Shown here: positions 8,543 to 17,343 of the stretch, in pieces
Layout: each line of letters starts with the position of its first letter
Numbering within the stretch: the stretch's first letter is position 1
Source of the DNA: Plantibacter sp. ME-Dv--P-122b
GTDB lineage: Bacteria; Actinomycetota; Actinomycetes; Actinomycetales; Microbacteriaceae
Length of the DNA stretch: 64,000 bases
Direction of reading: 5' to 3'
Assembly (NCBI RefSeq): GCF_030209375.1
Contig: NZ_JARVSC010000006.1
Coordinates: forward strand, 310,001 to 374,000
Made by a program: the position numbers and the translations under genes
The notes under the pieces: generated by a model
What the model saw: the letters and a program-made list of their open reading frames with translations, nothing else
Database searches by the model: none
What the model was told of the DNA's origin: nothing

Positions 8543-10096
8543 ATGGCAACGTTCGGCACACTCTCTGACCGCCTCGCGGATACGTTCAAGAACCTCCGCA
8601 CCAAGGGCAAGCTCTCCGCGGCCGATGTCGACGGCACCGTCCGCGAGATCCGTCGCGCCCTCCTCGACGCGGACGTCGCACTCGACGTCGTCAAGGACTT
8701 CACGGGTCGCGTACGCGAGCGCGCCCTCGGCGACGAGGTGAGCAAGGCCCTCAACCCGGCGCAGCAGGTCGTCCAGATCGTCAACGACGAGCTCGTCACG
8801 ATCCTCGGCGGACAGCAGCGCCGTCTCGAGTTCGCGAAGAAGCCGCCGACCGTCATCATGCTCGCCGGACTCCAGGGTGCCGGAAAGACGACGCTCGCCG
8901 GCAAGCTCGCCAAGTGGCTCAAGAAGGACGGCCACACCCCGCTCCTCGTCGCGTCCGACCTCCAGCGCCCCAACGCCGTCAACCAGCTCCAGGTCGTCGG
9001 CGAGCAGGCGGGCGTCCCCGTCTACGCTCCCGAGCCCGGCAACGGGGTCGGCGACCCGGTCAAGGTCGCCCGCGACGGCGTGCGGTTCGCCGAGCAGAAG
9101 CTCTACGACACCGTCATCGTCGACACCGCCGGACGGCTCGGCGTCGACGCCGAGCTCATGAAGCAGGCGTCGAACATCCGTAAGGCGGTCGATCCCGACG
9201 AGGTCCTCTTCGTCATCGACGCGATGATCGGTCAGGACGCGGTCGCGACGGCCAAGGCCTTCCTCGACGGCGTCGACTTCACCGGCGTGGTGCTCTCGAA
9301 ACTCGACGGCGACGCCCGCGGTGGTGCGGCACTCTCGATCGCCTCGGTCACCGGACGCCCCATCATGTTCGCGTCGACCGGTGAGGGTCTCGACGACTTC
9401 GAGCCGTTCCACCCCGACCGCATGGCGAGCCGGATCCTCGACCTCGGTGACATCCTCACGCTCATCGAGCAGGCGCAGCAGAACTTCGACGAGGAGGAGG
9501 CGCGCAAGGTCGCGGAGAAGTTCGCGACCGACTCCTTCACGCTCGACGACTTCCTCAAGCAGATGCAGCAGCTGCGCGGCATGGGTTCCATCAAGAAGAT
9601 GATGGGCATGCTCCCCGGCATGGGGCAGATGAAAGAGCAGCTCCAGAACTTCGACGAGCGCGAGATCGTCCGCACCGAGGCCATCATCCAGTCGATGACC
9701 ACGGCCGAGCGCACGAACCCGAAGATCCTCAACGGATCCCGTCGCCTGCGCATCGCCAAGGGTTCCGGCATGACCGTCACCGAGGTCAACGCCCTCGTCA
9801 ACCGCTTCGAGCAGGCGGCCAAGATGATGAAGACCGTCGCCAAGGGTGGCGTGCCGAACATCCCCGGGATGGGTCCGGTTCCCGGTGCACGGACGAACCG
9901 ACCGAAGCCGCAGGCCAAGAAGAAGGGTTCCCGCTCAGGCAACCCGGCCAAGCGCGCGGCGGAGAACGCCGGCGCCGTCGAGACGCAGGCTGCCGCCACG
10001 GGCGCTGGATTCGGCCTCGGCGGCGGTTCGTCGTCGGGATCGGCAGCCCCGACCGAGGCGGAGCTCGCCGAGCTGCAGAAGTTCCTGGGTCGCTGA
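8543..10096 (+). CDS. ffh: Signal recognition particle protein Ffh (SRP54)
   Basis: A 517-residue SRP GTPase that binds signal sequences emerging from ribosomes and delivers them to FtsY (same window). The N domain is followed by the G domain with G1 GLQGAGKT near residues 109-116, DTAGRLG and SKLDGDARGG. The methionine-rich M domain (MQQLRGMGSIKKMMGMLPGM) binds SRP RNA and signal peptides. The tail after the M domain is long, basic and then glycine/serine/alanine-rich, which accounts for most of the extra length over E. coli Ffh (453 residues). Confidence 0.97.
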   Translation: MATFGTLSDRLADTFKNLRTKGKLSAADVDGTVREIRRALLDADVALDVVKDFTGRVRERALGDEVSKALNPAQQVVQIVNDELVTILGGQQRRLEFAKKPPTVIMLAGLQGAGKTTLAGKLAKWLKKDGHTPLLVASDLQRPNAVNQLQVVGEQAGVPVYAPEPGNGVGDPVKVARDGVRFAEQKLYDTVIVDTAGRLGVDAELMKQASNIRKAVDPDEVLFVIDAMIGQDAVATAKAFLDGVDFTGVVLSKLDGDARGGAALSIASVTGRPIMFASTGEGLDDFEPFHPDRMASRILDLGDILTLIEQAQQNFDEEEARKVAEKFATDSFTLDDFLKQMQQLRGMGSIKKMMGMLPGMGQMKEQLQNFDEREIVRTEAIIQSMTTAERTNPKILNGSRRLRIAKGSGMTVTEVNALVNRFEQAAKMMKTVAKGGVPNIPGMGPVPGARTNRPKPQAKKKGSRSGNPAKRAAENAGAVETQAAATGAGFGLGGGSSSGSAAPTEAELAELQKFLGR

Positions 10097-10112
10097 GTCG
10101 AGCGGAGGCGGT

Positions 10113-10493
10113 ATGCGTGCGCTGAAGGCGGCGGCTTCGGTCGTCGCAGTCGTGCTGGCCGCGGGCATGCTCGCCGGGTGCTCCGCGCCGTCTCCGGGCG
10201 AACGCGTCCTGGGCACCTGGGGTGAGGGGACCGGCGCTGCCGACCCGCACCTGGTGTTCACCGACGACGGTCGCGTGAGTGGTTCGGACGGCTGCAACAG
10301 CCTCTCCGGCTCCTGGCGCGCCGAGGACGACGCGGTCGTCGTCTCCGACGTCGCGAGCACCCTGATGGCGTGCCCGGGCGTCGACACCTGGCTGCGGGGG
10401 ATCGCGCAGGCGACGCTCTCGGACGACGGCGGGCGCTTGACCGTGACCGACGACGCCGGCACGCGGATCGGGACGCTCGACCGCGCTGAGTGA
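10113..10493 (+). CDS. Small lipoprotein with a META (HslJ-like) domain
   Basis: A 126-residue exported lipoprotein. The signal peptide has basic residues R2 and K5, a hydrophobic core and lipobox L20-A21-G22-C23. The mature part is one META domain: GRVSGSDGCNSLSGSW, then a TLMACPGVDTWL segment with the conserved cysteine and the final strand pair. In E. coli the META protein HslJ is linked to novobiocin resistance; the role here is unknown. The start follows a GCGGAGGCGG ribosome site and lies 16 bases after ffh. It ends 10 bases from the convergent ligase gene. Confidence 0.82.
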   Translation: MRALKAAASVVAVVLAAGMLAGCSAPSPGERVLGTWGEGTGAADPHLVFTDDGRVSGSDGCNSLSGSWRAEDDAVVVSDVASTLMACPGVDTWLRGIAQATLSDDGGRLTVTDDAGTRIGTLDRAE

Positions 10494-10503
10494 CGCCGCC
10501 TCG

Positions 10504-11646
10504 TCAGACGGAGGGCTGGACCCCGTGTCGCAGCTCCTTAGCGAGCGAGCTCACGACCGCCTGCAGGCTGCCGCCGTTCGCGTGGGCGACGACGAGCTGA
10601 CGCTGGTAGCTCGCGCCGTGCTCGATGATCGTGGCGATGCTCGCCAGTTCGTCCGCACAGCCGAGCCGACGGGCGACCGGCGCGAGGGTGTCGAGCAGGT
10701 CGTGCAGGTCGTCGGTCACGAGGCGCTCGTGGCCCGAGGAGTCGAGGATGATCTCGGCGTCCAGGCCGTACCGGGCCGCACGCCACTTGTTCTCGCGGAC
10801 GTACCACGGCTGCAGGGTCTGCAGGCGCTCTCCGGCGTCGAGACGGTCGGACAGGTGCTCGGTGAGGCAGTGGATGAGCGAGGCGAGGGCGCCGAACTCC
10901 GCGACGGTCGACGCCCCGTCGCACGCACGCATCTCCACCGTGCCCCACTGCGGCGACGGTCGCACGTCCCAGCGGACCTCGGTGTGGTCCTCGATGATGC
11001 CGGTCACCGTCATGTCGTCGACGTAGGCCTCGAACTGCTCCCAGTCGGAGAGTTGGTAGGGGAGGCCCGCCGTCGGGAGCTGCTGGAACATGAGCGCGCG
11101 GTTCGACGCATACCCGGTGTCGACCCCACCCCAGTACGGGCTGGACGCCGACAGCGCCTGGAGGTGGGGCAGATAGGTCAGCAGCCCGTTCATGATCGGG
11201 AGGACCTTGTCGACCGTCTCGACGCCGACGTGCGCGTGCACGCCCCAGATCATCATGTTGCGACCCCACCACTGGGTGCGGTCGATGAGCTTGTGGTAGC
11301 GGGGCTTGTCGGTGACCTGCTGGTCGTACCACTGGCCGAACGGGTGCGAACCGCTGCAGATGAGCTCGACGCCCATCGGATCCGTGATCGCCCGCACCTC
11401 GGCCAGCTGGCCCTCGAGGTCCGCGATCGCCTCGGGGACCGTGTGGTGCACGCCCGAGACGAGTTCGACGGTGTTGAGGAGCAGCTCGTTGGTGATCTGC
11501 GGATGATCGGAACCGTCGCTCGGGCGGAGTTCCGACAGGACGGTGTCCGCTGCGCCAACGAGATCGCCGGTGTCGCGGTCGACGAGGGCGACCTCCCATT
11601 CGAGGCCGACGGTCGAACGCTCGGATCTGGCGAACTCGATGGGCAT
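10504..11646 (-). CDS. Carboxylate-amine ligase, glutamate-cysteine ligase 2 (YbdK) family
   Basis: A 380-residue GCS2-family ATP-dependent ligase. Family members join glutamate to cysteine or form other gamma-glutamyl amides, and many actinobacterial YbdK proteins have uncertain substrates. Recognisable parts are the N-terminal TVGLEWEVALVD strand with the metal-binding glutamates, MIWGVHAHVGVE in the middle and the WDVRPSPQWGTVEMRACD segment. The ATG at 11646 is preferred over a GTG 24 bases upstream because GGGAGG lies 9 bases before it. The 5' leader contains a 7-bp hairpin (GCACGGC/GCCGTGC, 11667-11685) just upstream of that site. Confidence 0.87.
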   Translation of the reverse strand: MPIEFARSERSTVGLEWEVALVDRDTGDLVGAADTVLSELRPSDGSDHPQITNELLLNTVELVSGVHHTVPEAIADLEGQLAEVRAITDPMGVELICSGSHPFGQWYDQQVTDKPRYHKLIDRTQWWGRNMMIWGVHAHVGVETVDKVLPIMNGLLTYLPHLQALSASSPYWGGVDTGYASNRALMFQQLPTAGLPYQLSDWEQFEAYVDDMTVTGIIEDHTEVRWDVRPSPQWGTVEMRACDGASTVAEFGALASLIHCLTEHLSDRLDAGERLQTLQPWYVRENKWRAARYGLDAEIILDSSGHERLVTDDLHDLLDTLAPVARRLGCADELASIATIIEHGASYQRQLVVAHANGGSLQAVVSSLAKELRHGVQPSV

Positions 11647-11763
11647 TGGCGTCGACCTCCCGCAGGGCACGGCCGGATGCCGTGCGCCAGCCCATCTTCA
11701 CACGGGGTGGAGGGGTCGTTCGGTATCGGTGTCGTCGGATTACCCAGATCGCCCGATGTCTGG

Positions 11764-11897
11764 CAGAATAGAGAGTTGAGTCTGCGCGGAGTTCGACCCT
11801 CTATCCGACGCCCGCAGCAACCACAGTTTTCGCGTCGAGCGTGTGGCCCCACCTTTCGGCAGCGAGCACATCAAACATCACATCATTCAGGAGAATC
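11764..11897 (+). promoter_or_regulatory. Promoter and leader of rpsP-khpA-rimM
   Basis: The 251-base gap between the ligase and rpsP has no gene. CAGAAT at 11764-11769 is a plausible -10, which gives a leader of about 120 bases, long for this genome. The Shine-Dalgarno site AGGAG at 11889-11893 precedes the GTG at 11898. A leader of this length on a ribosomal-protein operon could carry translational or attenuation control, but I see no clear structure downstream of the likely start. Confidence 0.45.
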
Positions 11898-12323
11898 GTG
11901 GCTGTCAAAATCCGTCTCAAGCGTCTCGGCAAGATCCGTGCGCCGTACTACCGCATCGTCGTCGCAGACTCGCGCACGAAGCGCGACGGTCGTGTCATCG
12001 AGGAGATCGGCAAGTACCACCCCACCGAGGAGCCCTCGTTCATCGAGGTCGACTCCGAGCGTGCGCAGTACTGGCTCAGCGTCGGCGCCCAGCCGACCGA
12101 GCAGGTCGCAGCACTCCTCAAGCTCACCGGTGACTGGGGCAAGTTCAAGGGCGACAAGGACGCCGTGAGCACCGTCCGCGTCAAGGAGCCGAAGGCCGCC
12201 TTCGTCGCCGACGAGAAGAAGAAGCCCGTCCTCAAGCCGAAGGCTGAGGCCCCCGCGGCCAAGGCTGCTCCGGCCGAGGCCGAGGCGCCCGCTGCCGACG
12301 CCGCTGAAGCAGAGCAGGCGTAG
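11898..12323 (+). CDS. rpsP: 30S ribosomal protein S16
   Basis: A 141-residue S16, needed for assembly of the 30S body. The GTG at 11898 gives the family start ([20 protein letters not shown]) and follows AGGAG by 4 bases. The conserved domain ends near residue 85. The remaining tail is lysine-, alanine-, proline- and glutamate-rich and low-complexity, typical of actinobacterial S16. It is the first gene of rpsP-khpA-rimM; khpA starts 2 bases after the stop. Confidence 0.97.
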   Translation: MAVKIRLKRLGKIRAPYYRIVVADSRTKRDGRVIEEIGKYHPTEEPSFIEVDSERAQYWLSVGAQPTEQVAALLKLTGDWGKFKGDKDAVSTVRVKEPKAAFVADEKKKPVLKPKAEAPAAKAAPAEAEAPAADAAEAEQA

Positions 12324-12325
12324 TC

Positions 12326-12577
12326 TTGCTCGCTCCCGCGCTCGAACATCTCGTCAAGGGGATCGTCGATCACCCGGATGACGTTCGCGTCACGGCACAG
12401 AACTCCGCCCGTGGCGAGGTCCTCGAGGTTCGTGTGAACCCCGAGGACCTCGGCCGGGTCATCGGTCGTGCCGGCCGGACGGCCAAAGCCCTGCGCACCC
12501 TCGTGGCAGCGCTGGCAGACGGTCGGCGGGTCCGAGTCGACGTGGTCGACACGGACGCCTCCGGCGCCAGCGCGTAG
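12326..12577 (+). CDS. khpA: KH-domain RNA-binding protein KhpA
   Basis: An 83-residue single-KH protein (KhpA/YlqC). It has the GxxG RNA-binding loop in GRVIGRAGRTAKALRTL. In other Gram-positives KhpA acts with KhpB in RNA binding linked to cell division and elongation. The start is a TTG (LAPALEHLVKGIVDHPDDV) 2 bases after the rpsP stop, and the family N-terminus aligns there. The next gene starts immediately after its stop, so the three genes are tightly coupled. Confidence 0.92.
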   Translation: MLAPALEHLVKGIVDHPDDVRVTAQNSARGEVLEVRVNPEDLGRVIGRAGRTAKALRTLVAALADGRRVRVDVVDTDASGASA

Positions 12578-13225
12578 GTGGCGGACGAGACGGAGCCGAA
12601 GACCCAGTTGCGGGTCGGTCGGCTCACGAAAGCCCATGGCCTGAAGGGCGCCCTGAAGGTCGAGCTCTACACGGATGAGCCGGAGCACCGGTTCACCCCG
12701 GGCGCGACGTTCACGCTCCAGGTCCCCGCAGGATCGAAGTGGCGCGGCAAGACGCTCGAGCTCATCGAGCTGCGCTGGTACAACAGCCAGCCGGTCGCCT
12801 TCTTCGTCGGCATCTCCGATCGCAGTGAGGCGGAGACCCTCGTGAAGGCGATCCTCTGGGTCGAGCAGGACCCCACCGAGCTGCCGGTCGACGACGACGC
12901 GTGGTACGACCACCAGCTCGTCGGATTGGCCGTGCATCGCGACGGCGTCGCCGTCGGTACCGTCGCTCGCGTCGACCACTTCCCGGCTCAGGACCTCCTG
13001 ATCGTGAAGACCGGCGACGGCGAGGTCATGGTCCCGTTCGTCAAGGCGATCGTCCCCACGGTCGACATCGCCGCCGGGATCGTCACGGTCACGCCGCCCA
13101 CCGGCTTGTTCGAAGAACTCCCGGAGGCCGACGACGCCCCCGAGACGACGACGGCCGGCCCAGTCGAGTCCGAAGCCCCCGACGAGGCTCAGGACGACAC
13201 CGGAGCGTCGCAGCCGGAGCAGTAG
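12578..13225 (+). CDS. rimM: Ribosome maturation factor RimM
   Basis: A 215-residue 16S rRNA processing factor that binds S19 and helps mature the 30S head. The N-terminal RimM barrel begins TQLRVGRLTKAHGLKGALKV. The C-terminal PRC barrel contains DLLIVKTGDGEVMVPFVKAIV. The last 40 residues are an acidic, low-complexity tail. The start is a GTG directly abutting the khpA stop. A strong hairpin follows the gene before trmD. Confidence 0.95.
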   Translation: MADETEPKTQLRVGRLTKAHGLKGALKVELYTDEPEHRFTPGATFTLQVPAGSKWRGKTLELIELRWYNSQPVAFFVGISDRSEAETLVKAILWVEQDPTELPVDDDAWYDHQLVGLAVHRDGVAVGTVARVDHFPAQDLLIVKTGDGEVMVPFVKAIVPTVDIAAGIVTVTPPTGLFEELPEADDAPETTTAGPVESEAPDEAQDDTGASQPEQ

Positions 13226-13263
13226 ATCCCGTTCTGAGTCGGTTCTCCCGGCTCGGAACACCC

Positions 13264-13305
13264 ACGACGGAGGCGTCGGTTGCGTGCAACCGGCGCTTCT
13301 GTCGT
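13264..13305 (+). terminator. 20-bp hairpin between rimM and trmD
   Basis: Arms 13264-13283 and 13286-13305 pair over all 20 positions, 17 Watson-Crick and 3 G-U, around a nominal 2-base loop (a few inner pairs must open). There is no T-run. Since trmD has its own promoter 48 bases further on, this is probably the end of the rpsP-khpA-rimM transcript. Confidence 0.7.
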
Positions 13306-13353
13306 CGTCGTATCGGCTGACCGAGGCGACCGGGACGACGACCGTCGCGCGAA

Positions 13354-13366
13354 TAGACTGCTCCTC
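13354..13366 (+). promoter_or_regulatory. -10 box of a probable leaderless trmD transcript
   Basis: TAGACT at 13354-13359 ends 7 bases before the trmD ATG, with no Shine-Dalgarno site in the 7 bases between (GCTCCTC). Confidence 0.6.
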
Positions 13367-14074
13367 ATGCGCATCGACATCGTCACGATCTTTCCGACCT
13401 TCTTCGATGCCCTGGACCTCTCGCTGCTCGGCAAGGCGAAGCAGAGCGGGCTCATCGAGTTGGACGTCCACGACCTGCGGGATTCGACGCACGACCGTCA
13501 TCGCACCGTCGACGACACCCCGTACGGCGGGGGAGCCGGCATGGTCATGAAGCCGGAGCCCTGGGGCGAGGCGCTCGACGGCATCCTGGGTGACGACACC
13601 GAGGAGGAGCCGCTGGTCATCTTCCCGTCTCCGGCGGGTGAGGTGTTCACGCAGGCGATGGCCCGCGAGCTCGCGGCCGAGCCGCACCTCGTGTTCGGCT
13701 GCGGCCGGTACGAGGGCATCGACCACCGCGTCTTCGACCACACCGCCAGCCGAGCGCGGGTCCGCCTGGTGAGCCTTGGCGACTACGTCCTCAACGGGGG
13801 AGAGGTCGCGGTGATGGCGATGATCGAGGCGATCGGTCGGCTCGTCCCGGGGGTCGTCGGCAACCCCGAGAGTCTCGTCGAGGAGTCGCACGAAGACGGG
13901 CTGCTCGAGTACCCGAGCTACACGAAGCCTGCGGAGTGGCGAGGACTCCCGGTACCGCCGGTGCTGCTGAGCGGCAACCACGGTGCGATCGCCACCTGGC
14001 GTCGTCAGCAACAGATCGAGCGGACCCGCGAGGTCCGCCCGGATCTGCTGCCCGCTGACGAGCCGGGCGCCTGA
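13367..14074 (+). CDS. trmD: tRNA (guanine-N1)-methyltransferase
   Basis: A 235-residue SPOUT methyltransferase that makes m1G37 in tRNAs reading CNN codons and so prevents +1 frameshifting. The family start [16 protein letters not shown], the [17 protein letters not shown] motif and the knotted S-adenosylmethionine site ([20 protein letters not shown]) are intact. The ATG at 13367 is supported by the TAGACT box 7 bases upstream. It shares the usual rpsP-rimM-trmD neighbourhood but appears to be a separate transcription unit. Confidence 0.97.
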   Translation: MRIDIVTIFPTFFDALDLSLLGKAKQSGLIELDVHDLRDSTHDRHRTVDDTPYGGGAGMVMKPEPWGEALDGILGDDTEEEPLVIFPSPAGEVFTQAMARELAAEPHLVFGCGRYEGIDHRVFDHTASRARVRLVSLGDYVLNGGEVAVMAMIEAIGRLVPGVVGNPESLVEESHEDGLLEYPSYTKPAEWRGLPVPPVLLSGNHGAIATWRRQQQIERTREVRPDLLPADEPGA

Positions 14075-14103
14075 GCGCGCCGGGGTCCTGTGCGTGACGG
14101 CTG

Positions 14104-14472
14104 TCAGGGCCGACGTCGCACGGCGGCGGCGATGCCGGCGATGACGAGGACGGCCCCGGTCGCGATGATCGCCCCGGTGATCCACCCCAGGGGGTCGATG
14201 CGCACCTCGGTGAGGTTGGTGACGAGCATGGCGCCGGCGAAGACGAGCAGGAGCACGCCCCAGAGGATCGTGCCGAAGCGTGGCGCCCGACCGCCTCGAT
14301 CCGTCGGGCCGACATCGGTCCTCGGCTCACCGGCGGTCTGCGCTGGGGTCGGCTGTGCGGCGGCCGACTCCATGGGGGCCGTCTGACCGGTCTCCGCCCA
14401 AGCCGATTCCGTCGTCGCGTCGGCTGGTGACGACGTGTTCGCCGCTCCGCTCCGGTCGTCCTGCTCGCTCAT
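14104..14472 (-). CDS. Small membrane protein of the PspC module
   Basis: A 122-residue protein of unknown function. The first 70 residues are polar and rich in alanine, proline, threonine and glutamate and are probably disordered in the cytoplasm. Two transmembrane helices follow (FGTILWGVLLLVFAGAMLV and ITGAIIATGAVLVIAGIAAA) with a short loop and a basic C-terminus (VRRRP). The ATG overlaps the stop of the upstream PspC gene as ATGA, so it is the second gene of that operon. It is probably part of the same envelope-stress unit. Confidence 0.75.
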   Translation of the reverse strand: MSEQDDRSGAANTSSPADATTESAWAETGQTAPMESAAAQPTPAQTAGEPRTDVGPTDRGGRAPRFGTILWGVLLLVFAGAMLVTNLTEVRIDPLGWITGAIIATGAVLVIAGIAAAVRRRP

Positions 14473-15977
14473 CGTCCCGCCTCCGCTTCCTCGGTCACGA
14501 CCGTGGTGCCGGCGACCGTCCATACCCGTACCCGCGTGGTGTCGCTGGATGACGTGCGCCCGTACCGCGCTTCCTCCTGGAAGAGCGCCCCGCCACGTCG
14601 GTCCGTTCCGTCCCGGCCGTCACGGTCCGTCTCCAGGGTGCCCGCGATCGCCGAGAACTCGACGATCACCGGTACGTCCTCGGGGATGAGCACGTCGACC
14701 TCGCCTGCGACGATCCACACGTCGATCGTGCCGCCGCGCAACGCGTCGTCGTCGGCGAGTTCGCCGAGGTCGAGCGTGGGTTGGCCGGCGATCATCACGT
14801 AGCCACGCCGGTCGTCTGCATCCGTCGACGTCACGGTCCAGGTCGTGCGTCCGACCGGCAGGAACGTGGAGCCGAGCGGGAACACCCCGGTGGCAAGTAG
14901 GGAGATCACGGCGGCCCACGTGAAGAGCCCGAGCCAGCCGCTCTCCCGTCCGCTGATGCCCGCGATGATCGTCGCGACGGCGAGCGCACCGAGCGCTGCG
15001 GCGAGCCCGATGACCACGACGACCGGGATCGAGAACCCGGCGCTCGCCGCGATGACGGCCGCGCCGGCGCCGGCGAGCAGCGCCAGTCCGAGGGTGATCG
15101 CCACGAAGGCTGCTCCAGGCTGCTTCGACCGGCGCTCCCGCGCCTTCGTGTCGCGCTCGGCCTGTCGTTCGGCTCGCTGGCGGCTCATCTCGTCCCGGAA
15201 CTCCTGACTCGTCCAGCCGCGCTGCGTGGTGGGAGCTCCGTCCCAGGCGGTGGCGTGTGCGGCGTTCTGGACGGGCGCGGTACCGATGGTCGCACCAGCT
15301 GCGTTGACGGCCTTCGTCAGGGACACGGTGTCGGCGGTCGCGGCCCCGGTGGCGGCGCTGCCTGCGGTGGCGCCGGTCGGCTGAGCGGAGCCGGCGGGCG
15401 CCGACGGGGCCGGAGTCGGCGCTTCGCTGGTCCAGGGGTCCCGCTGCGGTGGTGTCCCCGGGGTGGGTGCCTGGGAGGGATCGCGACGCGAGAACTTGAC
15501 GATGAGCCAGACCGCCGCGGCGACCAGGGCGATCACCCAGCCGGCGGTCATGGTCGACTCCAGCCACCCCGGCAGGTTCCACGCATGCGGCACGCCGTCC
15601 CACCAGAGGCCGCGCATGAACGGCACGGCGGTGAGGACCGCGAGGATGCCGATCGCGACGATCGCCGGGTCGAAGACGCCTCGGATCGCACGCTCGAGGT
15701 GGATCCGGCCCTGTTGGTCGGGGATGAGCGCCCAGCCCGCGGCGTAGACGAAGAGGACCGGTCCGCCCAGGATCGCGATGACGATGAGTGCTCCGCGCAC
15801 GATCATCGGATCGAGGCCGAGCCGGGCCGCGACACCGCCGGCGACACCGCCGAGCCACGAGTCGCTCGAGCGGCGGAGACCGGTGGACCGCCACCAGTCG
15901 AAGAAGCGGGTCGTGGGATCCTGCGGGGCGGGTGCCCCCGGTTCTGCTCCGGTGGGCGGCGTGCTGTGGTTCGTCAT
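14469..15977 (-). CDS. PspC-domain membrane protein with a LiaF-like C-terminus
   Basis: A 502-residue multi-pass protein. A PspC domain near residues 30-85 (SWLGGVAGGVAARLGLDPMIVRGALI) is followed by transmembrane helices, a low-complexity proline/alanine/threonine linker, four more hydrophobic segments and a C-terminal beta-rich domain (GYVMIAGQPTLDLGEL, then GEVDVLIPEDVPVIVEFSAI) like that of LiaF-type antibiotic-response regulators. It is divergent from a PspC histidine kinase and LuxR regulator, a layout like LiaFSR, so it probably senses or tunes the response to envelope damage. The start follows a CAGAAT hexamer by 6 bases, suggesting a leaderless transcript, though the box is off-consensus. 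Confidence 0.82.
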   Translation of the reverse strand: MTNHSTPPTGAEPGAPAPQDPTTRFFDWWRSTGLRRSSDSWLGGVAGGVAARLGLDPMIVRGALIVIAILGGPVLFVYAAGWALIPDQQGRIHLERAIRGVFDPAIVAIGILAVLTAVPFMRGLWWDGVPHAWNLPGWLESTMTAGWVIALVAAAVWLIVKFSRRDPSQAPTPGTPPQRDPWTSEAPTPAPSAPAGSAQPTGATAGSAATGAATADTVSLTKAVNAAGATIGTAPVQNAAHATAWDGAPTTQRGWTSQEFRDEMSRQRAERQAERDTKARERRSKQPGAAFVAITLGLALLAGAGAAVIAASAGFSIPVVVVIGLAAALGALAVATIIAGISGRESGWLGLFTWAAVISLLATGVFPLGSTFLPVGRTTWTVTSTDADDRRGYVMIAGQPTLDLGELADDDALRGGTIDVWIVAGEVDVLIPEDVPVIVEFSAIAGTLETDRDGRDGTDRRGGALFQEEARYGRTSSSDTTRVRVWTVAGTTVVTEEAEAGR

Positions 15978-16021
15978 GGTCCGATTCTGGCGAAGCGTCC
16001 GGGTCGGGCCCATCCGGCATG

Positions 16022-16058
16022 ACCCTGAGAGCACCCTGATCCTGTCCTCCCAGGGTGC
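16022..16058. promoter_or_regulatory. Repeat cluster in the divergent PspC promoter region
   Basis: ACCCTGA occurs at 16022-16028 and 16033-16039, 11 bases apart (one helical turn). GCACCCTG at 16031-16038 is also mirrored perfectly by CAGGGTGC at 16051-16058. The cluster lies in the 112-base gap between the divergent PspC genes and is a candidate binding site for the LuxR-type regulator encoded at 17340. Confidence 0.45.
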
Positions 16059-16089
16059 CGACCGCACCCCGAACTGCTTGGATGGCTCC

Positions 16090-17343
16090 ATGGGAACCGA
16101 GGTGATGATCCGTCCGAGGCACCGCCTGCTCGGCGGCGTCTGCGCCGGTTTCGCCGAGCACACCGGTCTCCCCGTCGCCGCGGTGCGGACCGCGACGGTC
16201 ATCCTCGCATGCTGCGGCGGAGCGGGTCTGCTCCTCTACGTGTGGCTGTGGGTCATGACGCCGACGCAGGGCGCGGACGCACCGCTCGATCCTCGGGAGC
16301 ACCTGCTCCGGCCGGCCTCGACCGATGACGGAGGCGACCTCGACGGCCCGCGACGCGCGCCGATCACGGAGGTACTGCTCGGGATCGCCCTGCTCGCGGC
16401 CGGGACCGCGCTGATCGCGACCCGGACCGGGCTGGACATCCCACTCGAGGCCGTCATCCCGGTCATCGTCGTCCTCGCGGGTGCGGCTCTCGCGTGGCGG
16501 CAGTTCGGCGAGCGTGGCCGCGGTGAGGGCTCACGTGCCCTCCTCATCCGCGTGCTCGGAGCGCTCGTCCTCGTCGTCCTCGGCATCCTCCTGTTCTTCG
16601 TCACCGGGGACCGCCCGAACATGTGGACGGTCATCGTCGCCGCGATCGCGGTGCTCCTCGGGGTCGCCGTGGTCATCGCCCCCTGGGCGCTCCAGCTCAA
16701 CCGTGACCTCGCCGACGAGCGCGCCGCGCGGATGCGCGAGGCCGACCGCGCCGAGATCGCCGCGCACCTGCACGACTCCGTGCTCCAGACGCTCGCGCTC
16801 ATCCAGCAGCAGGCCGGTCCGGGCAGCGAGGCGTCCCGTCTCGCCAGGGCGCAGGAACGCGAACTGCGGAACTGGCTCTTCTCCGGCGGGACCGCTCCCA
16901 CGGGCGACCTCGCGACCGAGCTGCGGACCATCGCGGCCGCGGTGGAGACCGACCACGCGGTGCGCGTCGACGTCGTCGCGGTCGGGCGTGCGATCGACGA
17001 CGCCCCGGAGCCGCTGCTCGCCGCTGCACGAGAGGCCGTGCTCAACGCGGCACGTCACGCCGGCGGCGACGTCTCCGTCTACCTGGAGACGGCACCGCAG
17101 CGGATCGAGGTGTCGATCTCCGACCGCGGCCCCGGCTTCGACCTGGAACAGGTCCCGCGGGACCGACTCGGGGTGCGGGAGTCGATCATCGGCCGCATGC
17201 AGCGCATCGGTGGCGAGGCGACCATCCGTTCGGGGCCCGGCGGACGGGGCACCGAGGTCCGGCTCGTCCTACCCGTCCACGACACCGCGGCGACGGCGCC
17301 GCAGCCCGACACCGTCCCGACCGTTCCGAGGAGCCGACCATGA
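16090..17343 (+). CDS. PspC-domain sensor histidine kinase
   Basis: A 417-residue membrane kinase. An N-terminal PspC domain (RHRLLGGVCAGFAEHTGLPVAA) is followed by about five transmembrane helices. Next comes a dimerisation/phosphoacceptor helix containing HLHDSVLQTLALIQQQ, in the manner of NarL-type kinases. The C-terminal ATPase domain has an N-box (AAREAVLNAARHAGG) and G-boxes (SDRGPGFDL, GRGTEV). The ATG at 16090 is the best start; an in-frame ATG at 16105 is possible. The stop overlaps the regulator start as ATGA, so kinase and regulator form a two-component pair. Confidence 0.88.
   Translation: MGTEVMIRPRHRLLGGVCAGFAEHTGLPVAAVRTATVILACCGGAGLLLYVWLWVMTPTQGADAPLDPREHLLRPASTDDGGDLDGPRRAPITEVLLGIALLAAGTALIATRTGLDIPLEAVIPVIVVLAGAALAWRQFGERGRGEGSRALLIRVLGALVLVVLGILLFFVTGDRPNMWTVIVAAIAVLLGVAVVIAPWALQLNRDLADERAARMREADRAEIAAHLHDSVLQTLALIQQQAGPGSEASRLARAQERELRNWLFSGGTAPTGDLATELRTIAAAVETDHAVRVDVVAVGRAIDDAPEPLLAAAREAVLNAARHAGGDVSVYLETAPQRIEVSISDRGPGFDLEQVPRDRLGVRESIIGRMQRIGGEATIRSGPGGRGTEVRLVLPVHDTAATAPQPDTVPTVPRSRP

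Noticed and set aside
11768-11804. Hairpin ATAGAG/CTCTAT as an rpsP leader structure
   Set aside because: Its left arm overlaps the likely -10 box, so it would not be fully transcribed.
12230-12323. Alanine/proline/glutamate repeats at the end of rpsP as a possible tandem repeat element
   Set aside because: This is the ordinary low-complexity tail of actinobacterial S16; similar tails occur on rimM, ffh and rpsB.
10525-14185. Long open frames opposite the ligase (10525-12168, +) and the rpsP-trmD block (11948-14185, -)
   Set aside because: Both are low-complexity translations antisense to clear genes; no start or family support.
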